A DNA stretch of 55,945 nucleotides from Gnetum montanum (lineage: Eukaryota; Streptophyta; Gnetopsida; Gnetales; Gnetaceae), in contig MNCI01029622.1 in the NCBI GenBank assembly GCA_015680685.1, positions 732,017-787,961 of the forward strand. Reading direction: 5' to 3'. The notes beneath the pieces were generated by a model. That model was not told the DNA's origin, did no database searches, and saw only the letters and a list, made by a program, of their open reading frames with translations. Position 1 is the stretch's first letter; every line of letters starts with the position of its first letter. The position numbers and the translations under genes were made by a program. Of the stretch, positions 1 through 12,120 are shown in pieces.

Positions 1-2619
1 GGAGGTCTGCCCCTGTGTGAGAGAGGCAGCCTGTTGTTTTGGCGCCCTGATAATGAAGGGCACCCTAGGTGTGGGCGCGGATGAGGCCGCGGCTTGGCCA
101 TCGCTGCGTGACTGAGAGTGCATCCGAGAAGGTGCCCGTATAATGAAGGGCGGCCTCGAGACCCTGCTGGCTGCTGATGGAGTGGTTGGCCCCTTTTGTG
201 AGCCGGCAGGGACACGCAAAATAAAAGGCTATTTTGGCGGTTCCCTTTTCTCACTATCTGTACTCACCACAGTGATCGTATAAGGATCATCGTTTGCATT
301 CAATGGGTCCTTGTATACGTGCAATGTTTGGTTTTCCAGACGCGTCGGGTTGCTGGCATCCAACTTGAGTGAACCATCATCTAGCATACGTTGAATGTCA
401 TCTTTCAACGCCCAGCAATAATCTGTATCATGACCACACAGCTGGTGGTAATCACAGAAACGGTCCAGCCTGAACGATCTCGGAACTGGTGGTTCGTTAG
501 GTAAGGCTAAAGAAGGGTTCTTCAGCAGTTTACAATTACGTCTGTGATGCTTCAGAGCCTCCTCGGACACCTTCTTAGGTTGAATGTGCCCTGCCCCTAA
601 CAGTTGTTTCAGCAGTTCAGAATGCTTTACAAGTAATGTCATATACTTTGAGCGATCCTTAAGCTCAAAGTTTGGCTTATGCTGGGGGGCCTGTTCAGGA
701 GCCGCCGTGTCCTGACTGGTGCCAGCACTAGTCATGGTTTCAGAAGGCGCGGTGGGTACCTTTTTGCTCTTCATCTTTGTACTTTCAGTCATTGTAGCTA
801 CTGTCATTATCACTGCTTTGCCTTTGTCTTTGCTCTTGTTATGTGCATTCCTATAGGCGACATACGTCGGGTCTTTGCTGGCCTCCGCAGCATCTTGGAT
901 GCTTCTAACTTGAGCGAAGGCCTGATGTAAAGAATTGGGGGACAGGTAGTACAGCTTTGACTTAATGAAGTCGTTGATTGCTCCCTTGAATATCGCCAGC
1001 ATATGTGAGTCCGCGATCGGCTCGCGGATCTCATTCAAGGTAGCATTCCAGCACTGTATAAACTTTTGGATGGGCTCGAGCGGGTCTTGTTTCACCCCCA
1101 TGAGCTGGTCCAATGTGACTTTTGGTTTCAAATTGTATTTGAATCGGATCACAAATGGGGTTAGCAGCTCTTCCAAGGTTGAGATGGAAGAGCGTGGGAG
1201 GGATCGGTACCAATCTAAAGCTTTCCCTGTTAAGGACATCGCAAAGACTCGGATGATAGTGTGTGGGCACTGTTGCAACAACAAGAACTCAGATTTGAAC
1301 ATGACCAAGTGAGCATTGGGATCTCCCTCCCCATTATACTTGGTGAAATGAGGCAGGGACATCCCCGGTGGTAACGACAGCATAGGAACCGTTCGACTGA
1401 TCGGATCATCCTGATAAAAGTCCATGACCTGAACGGTGTCAGAACCAGCAGCTTTGAGGCATCGAACCTCTTCGGTAAGAGTCTGTATCAGCTGGAAGGC
1501 TTGGTCCAGGCTTGTTAACAGAGGTTTTTGCGCGGAAGGTGCAGGAGGTTGGACCAGGAGGGCAGCGCCGGGAAATGCAAAGGACGAGCGAGGTTGACTA
1601 GCTGCTGGTGGGGCGGGCATCCCAGCAGGCGGGGGAGCCTGTGAAGACCACCACCCGCCGGTTTGCCCAGAGGGGCTGGCTGCCACCTGCTGCGTGAGAT
1701 AAGGATGAAAATACTGCGGTGCCCCTTGTGGAACATATGTTGCAGGCGCGACCGGGGGTTGCGCGCCGTACACCGCAGACTGGGTCTATTGCGCCACTGG
1801 GTTGGCCCATTGACCTGCAGCAGGCTGTTGGACGTAAGTTTGTGGCTAAATGGCTATGGTAATCTGTTGGGTCGGAGGGGGCAGGTGCGACAAGGTCTGC
1901 ACCGGGCACGTTACGGATATGTTATGGGGTTGTATCTGAGGGATGAAATGGGGCGCGGTGGTCGCCGGGATCACCACTGGGATGCTAAGTACCTGTGGTG
2001 ACGAAGCCGCTCCCGTGTTATTATGCAGTATTTGTGTTTGTAGCCCAGACGGCTGCGCGGTGGCCTACGGCATGGCAGGGAAATGCATCTGCGTGGTCAT
2101 AGCTGGGTCCAGACGAGCGGCCTCTCCGTTGAAAGGGAACAAGGGATTTATATACGTTTGGGGGCTTAGAGTATGGAACGAATGTTCCGACTGGGTTGCC
2201 AATTCGTCGTCTTCCTCCTCCCCATGCTGGGGCTCCACTGCAGCTTGTGAAGCCTGGCCCTTGGCCATGACCAACTGTGTGATGAGTTGATGTTGGTGTT
2301 CGGTCAAGGGGATGATGTCGTAAGTTGTTGGTTTGAAGTCATGGCCCCCTCGGTGGACCACCTCAAAGTTTCTTTTTGCTTCGACTTTGGCTTAGCTGAG
2401 AGCCAGCTTCGCCTGGATCTTAACACATATGAAATTGTATTCTTTAGGGGTTATAACCGTGAAGATGGGCTCTTTCCCCTGAAGTTGTAATGATCGGCGC
2501 AATGGTCCCTGAGATCCTGTAGCGCCCGAAGCTGGCCAGGTGACCGCGATAGGGTTCACAGATGTGGCACCCAAATCGGTAGGGACCATGGCGGTTGTGG
2601 TTGTGTAAAAGGAATCCAT
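1..2619 (-). pseudogene. gag: Element D gag (gag-protease 5' part), Ty3/gypsy Tat-like
   Basis: Structural polyprotein of a Ty3/gypsy retrotransposon; gag packages element RNA into cytoplasmic particles. One reading frame runs from ATG at 2619 to the left edge with no frameshift, broken by five stops: TAA 2392-2394, TAG 2065-2067, TAG 1846-1848, TAG 1786-1788 and TAG 229-231. The longest open piece (1773-229) holds a Pro/Gln-rich linker, the retrotransposon-gag helical domain (FYQDDPIS, FTKYNGEGDPNAHL, LTGKALDWYRSLP) and a CX2HX4HX4C zinc knuckle (CDYHQLCGHDTDYC). After the last stop the frame continues through three PF[IL][IL]R-x-P repeats, so the protein went on past the window. The N-terminal part (HRGGHDFKP, FHTLSPQTYINPLF) matches gag of element C. 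The start is the first Met before the basic LRRSLQLQGK segment shared with C. Confidence 0.85.
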
Positions 2620-2838
2620 TGGGTAATGAGATTAACGGTAAGTGGCAATCGGATCTAAGAAATGGTTGGCAAAAAAAGCACAAATAGGCTTTCTACCCTG
2701 TTGGATTTCAAAGAAATCGTCTTTGCGACCGATCTATACCACGTGATTGGCCGTAAACTTCCGTAGGGGTATTACGTTTATGGTTTAGGGTATGGATCGC
2801 TACTAGGGCTACCCGATATATTCGGATCGGAGCCTGAA

Positions 2839-2857
2839 GGCCCTCCTTCTAGTGCCA
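2839..2857 (-). promoter_or_regulatory. Primer-binding site of element D
   Basis: Read on the minus strand this is TGGCACTAGAAGGAGGGCC. It starts with the TGG that pairs with a tRNA 3' CCA and lies six bases inside the 5' LTR, where reverse transcription is primed. Element C has a near-identical site (TGGCGCTAGAAGGAGTG) in the same place, and a third lies at 55622. The tRNA was not identified. Confidence 0.75.
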
Positions 2858-2863
2858 GAAAAA

Positions 2864-4294
2864 TGTAACGACGGAAAATGTCGGCAGCTGGAAAATACCG
2901 ACCAGATTCCGTGTACATAGTTTTAACCATGGATCCGTGCGAGGGCTATGCTAGAAAAATGAATCCGCGGCGCCCTGAATGGTCTTGTCGATCAGACATG
3001 GACTTACTAATCAGTAAACTGATGAATGTCTAATGAAACGATTTCATTCGAGGAATCGCAAAAATGAGGGGAAAACGATGTAGATGAATCGCAACAATGA
3101 TAACGCTAAACACGATAAGAGGAGGCTGGCATACGAGAAACACGTAATTTCAAGATCTACGCCTTGACTTTAAAAAGAAATGTGTGTTTTGTATATCTTG
3201 TTACACTAGGGAGACCCCGATTACTGGATGTGAAGCAATGCACAAAACAACAAGAAAACTGTCCAAACAGAAGTCCGATCTACCTCGAGGGCTAAAGCCG
3301 GGGTGCAAGGAAGGTCAAGCTCTAATGCCTACCGATCAACTGTTTCTGACTAATAGAGTCTTCCCCAGCAGAACGATTACTCCTGTTGTCGGTACTCAAA
3401 GCGAACTGTGCTCTGTTTTTGCCAAAAGGTGATGCTGTCAACAATTGCTAAAGCGCTGCTCTCTATATCTCTGCTCAAAAGTTATAAGTGCTCCTGTGCT
3501 CAGAAAATTGCCTTTGCTTCTTTGATTTGTCAACCTCTGTATCTTTGTCAACTGGGGTATTTATAAGTTGTGACGCTCCGTGGAAAAGGCGCAACCCTAA
3601 TGACGTGTGTCCCTAGTGATTCGGGTACTGTTGGTCTGATCAATTTTGCGTCAGACTCGATGACTACGCACAATACGCTCGTTCGCGTATTGTGCGTGTA
3701 AAGAAGAGGTGCACGTCGGGCATGCTTCAACTGTCTTTGGGTCATATTACGCTTATCACGTTGCGTTGCGTGCACGAGCGTAACATAATGGGGGAACAAT
3801 AGATTCAAGCTATTTTACGCTTACACAGGCAGCCGCACGTAATGAAGCGTAAATGATGTCTAGCTTGGCGACGCAATACGCTGTGATACGCTACGTTGCG
3901 TGATGAGCGTATGATGAGCGATCGCACCTTCTTGGAATTTGCTTATTCTGGATCTTGTTACGTGGACTTGCGTAATAGAGCGTAAACCTGACCTTGACCA
4001 AAAGACTTAGCAAAATACACAAGGAGTCGCATATTACGCTGCTCAAGCTTCTCCCTATGCCAAAGTGACTAGCCTTCAGAATCACGCTAAGCGCTATTAT
4101 GCTATGTCGCGTGATATAGCGTAAACAGAGAAAACATAATAAGAGTAGCAATTTGCATAGGAAGTCGAAGACCCGATGCAATGCGCCTCTTGGTGTTGCC
4201 CTGTCTTATTCTCCCTTCTGGAATCCTGACATGCGCCCTTGCTTGAATTACGAATCTTTGCCTGAGGCCGACTCACAATTTTCACGGTGTTTCA
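2864..4294 (-). repeat. 5' LTR of element D
   Basis: On the minus strand the LTR starts TGAAACACCG at 4294 and ends CGTCGTTACA at 2864, about 1,431 bp, with canonical TG...CA termini and a PBS six bases beyond. The first nine bases are identical to the start of element C's LTR. The U3 part (3570-4140) is rich in GCGTA/TACGC words. Only one LTR lies in the window, so no divergence or target duplication can be read. The flank at 4295 is the gag frame of element E, so D is nested in E. Confidence 0.8.
3558..3565 (-). promoter_or_regulatory. TATA box in element D LTR
   Basis: TATAAATA on the minus strand, about 730 bp from the LTR start. This is the same relative position as the TATA box in the LTRs of element C and is the expected U3 promoter of the element. 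Confidence 0.6.
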
Positions 4295-6115
4295 TTAGGC
4301 ATAGTCAACACGAACACATATAAGAGATTTCTCATCAAAAGCATGATAAGTACAATGAACTATTAAGGAACCTTACCTTAGCAGTACCAAACGAGCCCCT
4401 AGTCCCACAACATTTCCAACTAGACCAGTGCTATCATTGCCACCAAATGTTTGATCATAGTATAAAAAATTGTTGTTCTTTGCAAGATTACTTGCAAAGA
4501 ATGATAGAACGGGGCCAACTAGTGCTCAACATAGTGAGATAATCTAATTTAGACAACATCCCTTATGTTATAAACTCCATTAGCATCAACAACCTTTTAT
4601 GATCTGTGTGCCCCCTAACAAGGCAAGGATCCCCTTGGCCTCCATAAGCAAGAGGCCTCCCTTTGTTATCAAAGTGCCACCTTGGGCACCCACAACACCC
4701 TTTGTGGTCAAGGTCCCACAACAATCATCTACTAAGACATTAAAATGGCATGACATAGCAACAAAAATTGCAAATCAACCTTTCATCCTCAAGGTGCCAC
4801 AATGAGTTGGCCCTACAACAACTCCTAAACCACTGTTTGTCATAAGGGTTCCAAAACATGATGGCCCCTCACCTACTCGAAGCCTAATAGTGGGCAACAT
4901 CTTGACCTCTCCTTCTTCAAGGGTTGACCTCTCTAGAAACCTAAGTAGGCCTATCAAATGGCAATGCAAGAGGACAAATGAACATCTTGCTGCCCCCATG
5001 GATGAAGCAAAGGCCATAACCAGCAAGCAACAACTGGACACTACGGTCTTTACCCCCAAATAAGCCAAGCAACCCAAGCCCAAGTCCCCTTTGCAAGAGA
5101 CCCATCTCTCAAGCTACATAGAGGAATTCATGGCCAACATAATGGTTGATGACAAGGACTTTGCAACTGCACTAGCCCAGGTGAAACAAATGCTCAAGCA
5201 GAAGAACACAATGTTGACCTTGTACAACCTGGTCATGAACTCATTTTCTCATTGTCAAGAATTAGCCTAGATGTTGGCCTTCATTGCTATTATGGAGGAC
5301 ATCCCTATAGATGAGAACACCATCTATGCAATGATGTTGCCCCGTACACCATAAGAATCATGTTCAACATCCCTAGCATTTTGCAATGATGTAGTTACGA
5401 TCAATCCTGAATGAGGAGAGGTCACTATAGCTCCACTATCCATTAGCATACACATTGGGTAGTGCACCATCCACAAAGTGCATGTCAATGATGGTGTAGC
5501 AACAAATGTAGTCTTGTACTCTATCATCGACAAGCTAGGCCTAGCAGATGAAATCAAGTTGACCAAAGCTATGTGCCTAAAATCCTTCAATGGATCATGC
5601 ATTACTATCATGGGAACAATCAACTTAGCCATCGTGGTAGAAGATTAATTCCCTACTGGTGCAAATTTCACTATCATAGAGGAGATTCCAGACTTCAACC
5701 TAATCTTGGGTAGGCCTTGGCTAGCCCAACTATAGGTCATCTCTTCTCCCATCCACCAAGGATTCCATCTTCCATATGAAGGTGGTCAAGTTATCATCCA
5801 TAGTGATAATGCCTTCCCTCCAGCTATCCACAACATAAACATGGAGCAAGTGTTAGAGGTAAAGTTCCTTAATGGTACACCTAAAGCAACCAAGGTAATG
5901 CCTAACACACCTAAATGAGTGTTTGAAGCCAATAGCCTCCTAGAGGATCTGAAGCCTTGTGCACCGCCTAATCCATGCCTAGTTATGAAGCCACTATGTG
6001 ATGAAGAATTTCCCTTGGCCAAAAACACACTAAGCGCTTTCTTACCCCTTTCCTCCATGGGCCATACATTTTTGGTTTTTACTTATGTTGCATTTTTTCA
6101 TGCATTTACATTTTA
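4295..6115 (+). pseudogene. Element E gag C-terminus and protease remnant
   Basis: Plus-strand relic of the same Ty3/gypsy lineage, decayed by many stops and several frame changes. In order: a gag tail and zinc-knuckle remnant (NEPLVPQHFQLDQCYHCHQ, about 4390-4450); four P-[FL]-[VI]-[VI]-[KR]-V-P repeats (4640-4860); a helical linker (TALAQVKQMLKQKNTMLTLY, about 5165-5230); and an aspartic protease around 5395-5800. The protease keeps HVNDGVATNVV at the active site (where C has HVDDGAATNIV), then CLKSFNGS and FNLILGRPWLAQL. The open tail to 6115 may be the end of the gag-protease ORF. D interrupts the frame at 4294, so the 5' part lies left of the window. AT-richness and decay make E clearly older than D. 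Confidence 0.75.
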
Positions 6116-6261
6116 GCTACTTTCCTAGTTTACACACTGCTTCACTTTGTTTATGCATTTCTACATTGTTTACACATCCATCCACTTAGCTTACGCATTA
6201 CATTTGAAAAACATCAAAAATACATAAAAATAAAAAGAATCATAAAACTACAAAAAAACAT

Positions 6262-6368
6262 GGCCCAAAAAGGCCTTAAACTAGCAATGGTCCAAAATGG
6301 CCTTAAACTATTGTTGTGGCGTGAAAAGGCCTTAAACTAGCCCACGGCCCAAAACAACCTAAAACTAT
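6262..6368. repeat. GGCCTTAAACTA short repeats
   Basis: About four imperfect units of GGCCCAAAAAGGCCTTAAAC type. The reverse complement (TAGTTTAAGGCC) is the same motif that flanks the antisense-gene module of element C at 33840-33990 and 39050-39250. It lies just after the protease of E, the same relative place as in C. Confidence 0.6.
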
Positions 6369-8680
6369 CACTTTTTGCATTACTCTCCTTTCATTTGTGA
6401 ATTTTAACTCTATTTACATCAGGTGCCACTTGATATTATTTTTTTGGTTGATTTTTGCAAGATCTTGCAAGCACATAGCAAGACTACACATGTAGCATCA
6501 CACCTCATACAAGCAAGGTAAGCACTCATCCGCCATAATGCAAAAAACTAGCACAAATAGTTTTTTATGACTATAAACTTGCATAGCAGTTTTCTATGAC
6601 TATAAACTAGCATAGATCATCCTTGATTCATGATGTTAACTGGCACAACATCCGCCATCCACTACGATGTTAAATTTGCACCTAGTAGTTTGCTAGGACT
6701 ATAAACTAGAATATCATGATCTACCAGGACCTTAAATTGGGTTCACAGTCTACCTGAACTTTAAACTAGCATGTTGCTAATCTTTTGGAGCACCTGCCAT
6801 TGCTGCGACCTTTAAAGGACTTTCAGAATCATCATCCTAGCACTTTCACTAGCTTTTTGAACACTTGAAATTGGCACAACATTTGACACACTTGCAGCAT
6901 CTTCACACCTAGCATTTGCACCTACATTTCATGTTGTGTGGTTTTCTTATCTTCTCAAAGTTGTGTTTGCAAGATGAATCCGTAGAGGTGGTCATGAAAA
7001 GATGCATATCATTGCAGTAGCAGGTCTCTACATGGCTCTGATATGCATGATTGAACTAGTTAAGCCACTTAAGAGTGCACATCCCCCTTGTCTTGTTACA
7101 ACCTAAGCACATCCACTCCTTCATCCTAATAGCCTCTCATCTCCCACATGCTCATGATTGCACATCCCTCTGATGCATATGCACTATCATGCATATGGCA
7201 TTCTCCTCATGTCAACTGTAGAATCCATTGAAGACGTAACACAACTCATCCCATGGGGAGCCTTTATTGGCTGGTCAAGGCCCAAGTAGATGTAATGCAC
7301 CTCATCCCTGGGTGGAAACACTTGTCCTACAATTGTGACATGATTGCATCAAAGTAAAGCCCATCTACTCGATGGCCCACACCTTGCAGCTAGCATTTAG
7401 TAGTAAGCTAAGCCCAATAGAGGTTCGCCTCATAGCAAAGCAAAGAAGAAAAAAGCAAAAAGTAAAAAAATATGAAATGAATGAAAAAATAAAAAAATAA
7501 AAAATAAAAAGGAAAATGGAGAAAAACACATCCCCAAGAAGATTGACAATGTTGCAACTTCACAACCAACCTATCCTTGGATTGACTTTGACTCTTTCAT
7601 AAGTACTTTGATGAGAGGTAAACATTTTAGAGGCAAGCCACTTCCTACCATGATCACCATCAACCATGTTGAATTTGCATCTTACATCAGGATACACTAT
7701 TTGCATTTTATTTCCGTTGCTTGCATTTCATCTCCCTAGCACTTTGCCTACGCACTTTGCCCTAGCATACCCTTATCTATAGCACTTTTGAGTATGGTGA
7801 AATGACACCCAATCAGGTACTAATGACTAATGTTGGTGCCATGTCTACTGTGATGTTTTGTAATTCTTTGTTGACATCTTTTAGGCCACTCCTCTAGATG
7901 TTAACAAAGAGGGACCATTGAAACACCACAAAATTTTGTATCTTGGCATCTTGACTGCAAATTCACCTAAGTGTCAAAATAGTGGCACTTTGCCCAAATT
8001 TTTCTAAGTGTCAAAATGATGGAAATTTCTGCAAATTTGTCTAAGTGTCAACACTTGGCAAATTTTTCTAAGTTTTGGTGCTACGCTCCCCAGTGTAGCA
8101 TGTGTTAAGGCCTATTTTGCAAAATTTTCTAAGTGTCAACAAAAGTTGCATGAAATGTTTTCTAAGTGTTGGTGCTATGCTTCCCAGTGTAGCATGCATT
8201 AATGCCTATTTTGAAAAATTTTCTAAGTGTCAACAAAAGTTGCATGGAATTTTTTCTAAGTGTTGTGCTATGCTCCCATTTCCCTTGCTACACTCTAGAG
8301 GGTAGCCAGCATAGCTAGCATAGGACACCAATGTTGCAAAAAATTTTCTAACTACTAAGTTACATGTCCCGTGCATAACACAGGCTAAGTGTAGCAAGTT
8401 GCAAAAAAAAATTTAAGTGTTTTGCTATACTCTCACTCTACCCATTACACTCTAGGGCATAGCCAACATAGCATACTTTTTAGTGATAAGTTTTGTCTAA
8501 GTATCAAGCTAGAAGTTGTCAAGCTAGCTTAACATGGAAGAGGCATTTCATAGATTTTCTAACTCCTGAGGCTACCCCTCCTACTACACTCTAGAGCATA
8601 GCTAGCATAGCAAAAATAATAACTACAATCTTCACCAGATTCTTCTAAGTGTCCATCATATACCTTGTCCTTGGGGAGCA

Positions 8681-8812
8681 TCCCATGTCCCACATGTAAC
8701 ATGGGACAAGCATAGTAGCTAGTGTCCCATGTCCCACATGTAACATGGAATGAGCATAGCAACTAGTGTTCCATGTCCTACATGTAACATGGGACAAGTG
8801 TAGTAGCCAAAG
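8681..8812. repeat. 44-bp tandem repeat, three copies
   Basis: Units start at 8681, 8725 and 8769. Each contains CATGTCCCACATGTAACATG, and the flanking TCCCAT and ATGGGA make the unit partly self-complementary. No function is evident. Confidence 0.65.
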
Positions 8813-9876
8813 TTAGAAAAAATTTTAAACTTTTTCTGGTCACCTCTAGACTTAGAAATTTTTTTGAGTTTTTTCTCATGGTCCCACCTACCACACTACC
8901 ATGTGGTGCTTGATCTGCATTTTGGGCTAACCCTAGCCGTCTAAACCCCTGCACCGGAATGTTTTAGGGGATTGGCTTCCATTTTGCACCAGTGGGGCAA
9001 TTGGCACTTTCATTTGGCATTTGGCACTTTGGCATCTTGGCACTTGGCTCCATGGGTGAATGAGACCCAAAGCACACCACATCAGTAGGGAGGCATCCAT
9101 GCACTACACTATATCGCAGCCCTATTGAAACCTTGCACTGCATAGTACACCATGGTTCCATTGTAGCCCGGCACCACACAGTACACTATAGCCCCATTGT
9201 AGCTCCCCAGAACACTACATGGTACACTACGATAGCCAACCTAGTAGGCATGGTTCATCATGGCAAGCACCATACTTCATAGCTTAACACCACTAAGATT
9301 GTAACTATGCTTCCACTGTGCCTATTGTACACTGTATACCTTCTAAGATCCTTTTGGAATTAGCTATGCTCCCCATTTTTAGGGCAATGCACTTCTATTC
9401 TCAAATTCTATGTCATTTCTCAAGCATTTCTCTTTGGTGTTCAGCATGACACTTGTATTTTCTCACTATTTCATACATATTTGCATGTTTACATCACTAT
9501 TTTCAAGCTGGAACACCCTGCTACACTCTGGCTTAGCTAGTTTCGGTGTCTGCATGTAACGTAATATAAACCCTTCTTACATACAGTCATTCTAACACCA
9601 CATAAGTCCCTATCTAATTGACTAGACCATTCAAGGCACCTTGTTTCCATTTCCTAGCATAGCCCTTGCATAGATTTAGGGTTAGGTTGTATGCCCACTG
9701 ACCTCTCGATGTTCCAGCCACCAATGTTTTCAGAAGTCACAAGTTCACACAAAATGTTTAAAGTTTCTATGCTATATGATATATTTATTATATTTATTAT
9801 TTTTTAGTTTTCATGGTTTCATACTTATGTTTTAGTTATTATAGTTACTAATTGTTTATATTTTTATTGTTTATAG

Positions 9877-9950
9877 GTCTTAGGAGATGGCAATGACATT
9901 GGTGATGATGTAGATGATGACCCTCAAACTCCTCCTCCTCCAACTTATTT
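9877..9950 (+). pseudogene. Last exon of a third antisense-gene copy (element A)
   Basis: After a T-rich stretch ending in TTTATAG, the plus strand reads GDGNDIGDDVDDDPQTPPPP. The final exon of the element C antisense gene likewise follows TTTTATAG and reads GQGDDDV...GDDPPVPDV. In both elements this exon lies 0.6 kb from the 3' end of the minus-strand protease. Only this exon is recognisable here. Similarity is short and low-complexity, so the call rests mainly on position. Confidence 0.4.
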
Positions 9951-12115
9951 TTTCATTATTATTATACATGCTACATTTAGATATTTTGATTATAGTATTG
10001 TAGTTTTTTATTTTGGCTATCATAGCCTTTGGAGACTATTGTACTATTTTTTCTATTGACTATTGCATAGTGCAACTATGGCTATGGGATATTTTATTTT
10101 TGTTATTGCCATATGGTGTGACTATGGCTACTATTCTAGTTTTGGTTTAAAGAATATTATTTTTTATTTTTATGTTTAAAATGTTTTATGGAGTTTTATG
10201 TTTTCTATTTTTTATGTTGTATTATAGTTTTATGGCAATGCAAAGGGAAATAGGCATAAAACGTAAACTTGACACAAAAATGTAAAGTAAAGCCTATTTA
10301 ATAAAGCAATAAATAAGACATAACAGGATATAATTTTTAATGTAAAATAAAATATGTAAATAAAAGTTGAGAACTAGACCACAAAGTAAAAGACTACATT
10401 ATATGGTACACAGTTGAAAGATTAGGTAATGTACTCAATCATACAACTATTTTCTAATCTTTGAAAGATTAGAAAAAGTGTAAGGCCTTTGATGAATAAT
10501 CTTGTACTCATAGCTCTCTTTACTTATCATGTTAAATGGAAGCTCTTCCTATGGTTTGTTCATGGCCTCATTTCTATTAGTGTTGGCTTGGTCCACATCA
10601 TTATGATCCCTAACTTCGTTCTCATTGGTATGAGTTTCTTCTTGAAACTCCACATCAGATTCTTGTTCTATGTAAATATTATTAATAGATAAAGGAACTA
10701 TGTTATCTCCATGGATTATAACTTCACCTTCCTTTGAAGGAAAATTATTTTCTTGATGAATAAGGAAAGAGACTACTTGTGATTTGGCTAACCAAGATCT
10801 CCCCAAAATTAGATTAAACCTTGGTGTCTCTTCAACCACTAGGAAATTGGTAGATGTAGGGAATTATTTCCTAACAACTAAGTCTAAAGAGATGGATCCT
10901 CTCACTACTACCCATGATCTATTAAAGGACTAAAGAGTAGAGGTGGAAGTACTTTGCATATGTTCTACCAAGCCTAGACACTCCATGATGGGAAAGGATA
11001 TAACATTTGTAGCTACTCTATCATCAACATGCACCTGGTGTACTTTGTATTGACCAACTCTTATAGTTACAAAGAGAGGAACTCTTAATGCCTCATCACT
11101 TTGTGAACTGGTCTTTACCTAGGTATCATAAAATACTAAGGTATTTGACTTCATTTCTTCCCTAAGTGAAGGTGGCACCATTACTACATGAATGGACTCT
11201 TCATTAAGTAGAATATCCTCACTAACTAAGATGGAAGTCAACATTTTAGCCAAGGCTTTATGGTGGGTAGAGGAGGTCATTACTAAGTTGTATAAGCTCA
11301 AAGAGCTATTTTTCTAAGTGAAAGCTTGAATTGTTCCATGACAGTGAACAAGTATTTGTCACTATTTGATATTTTTTCATTATTAATACCCTTAACTTCC
11401 TCCATTTTACCTCAAATTTTTACATCATGCTTTAGTGTTTGTAGATTATGCCTCTTCCTTGTCTTTTGTTGTTTATTGTCCTTCCTAAATTGACTCATTA
11501 AATTAGCTTGAGAATTTGAGCTCTTGAAAATAGATAAAACAGGTGTAGCCTTTAATGGGCCTACTTTCTTCTACACCTTTGGTTGTTTATTGTCCTTAGC
11601 CTTAGGCTTAGAAGCTAGCTTCCTACGTTGTTTTGAAGGTGATTTCTTATTGTCTGGCTATGGAGGTGCTGAAGTATTGGCTACCACAAGAGGATGTTGG
11701 TTACCTTGGGCTATTGGCTTAGTGGTCATAGAAGGTGATACTCTAATAATAAATGATTCATTGGGAGGCACAAGTAATGATTTTCTGATGATAAAATAAG
11801 TTCTTGAACTCAATGAAGTTGAGATCCTTTCTTAATGATGAGGTTTTCAAATCACAAATGACTCCCTGGTAGGTTTAGGGTTGTCATTAATACTAAATGT
11901 AGCTATGGTATATGGGTCGTTGTTGATGGTCAATGAGTCTTTGTACATTTGCATGCTCTAGTTTTGGGACCTAGCTTGATTGGATGTATTTAAGACCAAT
12001 GCACCACTATTTATCATCTTTTGCAAATCATCCTTTTCAACCAAGAAAAAAATTAGTGTCATGGCTAGGAAGCTAGTAATAATGGTAGAACCAATTTAGC
12101 TTAAAATATTTTGGC

Positions 12116-12120
12116 ATAGG
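12116..12120 (+). repeat. Target-site duplication ATAGG (left)
   Basis: ATAGG directly before the solo LTR is repeated at 12964-12968 directly after it. Five bases is the usual size for LTR retrotransposons. Confidence 0.8.

Larger units (their letters stand above)
6116..9876. other. Non-coding decayed retrotransposon DNA
   Basis: I see no convincing gene in this 3.8 kb on either strand; the short ORFs look like chance. It follows the protease end of E and precedes the last antisense-gene exon of A, so it is probably the middle region of one or both elements, eroded beyond recognition. It contains GGCCTTAAACTA-type repeats (6262-6370, weaker to 6780), an A-rich tract (7441-7520), imperfect repeats of CTAAGTGTCAA (7960-8540) and a 44-bp array (8681-8812). 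Confidence 0.5.

Noticed and set aside
7441-7520. Poly(A) tail of a LINE or SINE
   Set aside because: A-rich tract is interrupted, with no target duplication or upstream element sequence that I can see.
10489-10692. Plus-strand membrane-like ORF
   Set aside because: Hydrophobic translation comes from the complement of the decayed protease tail of A; no conservation.
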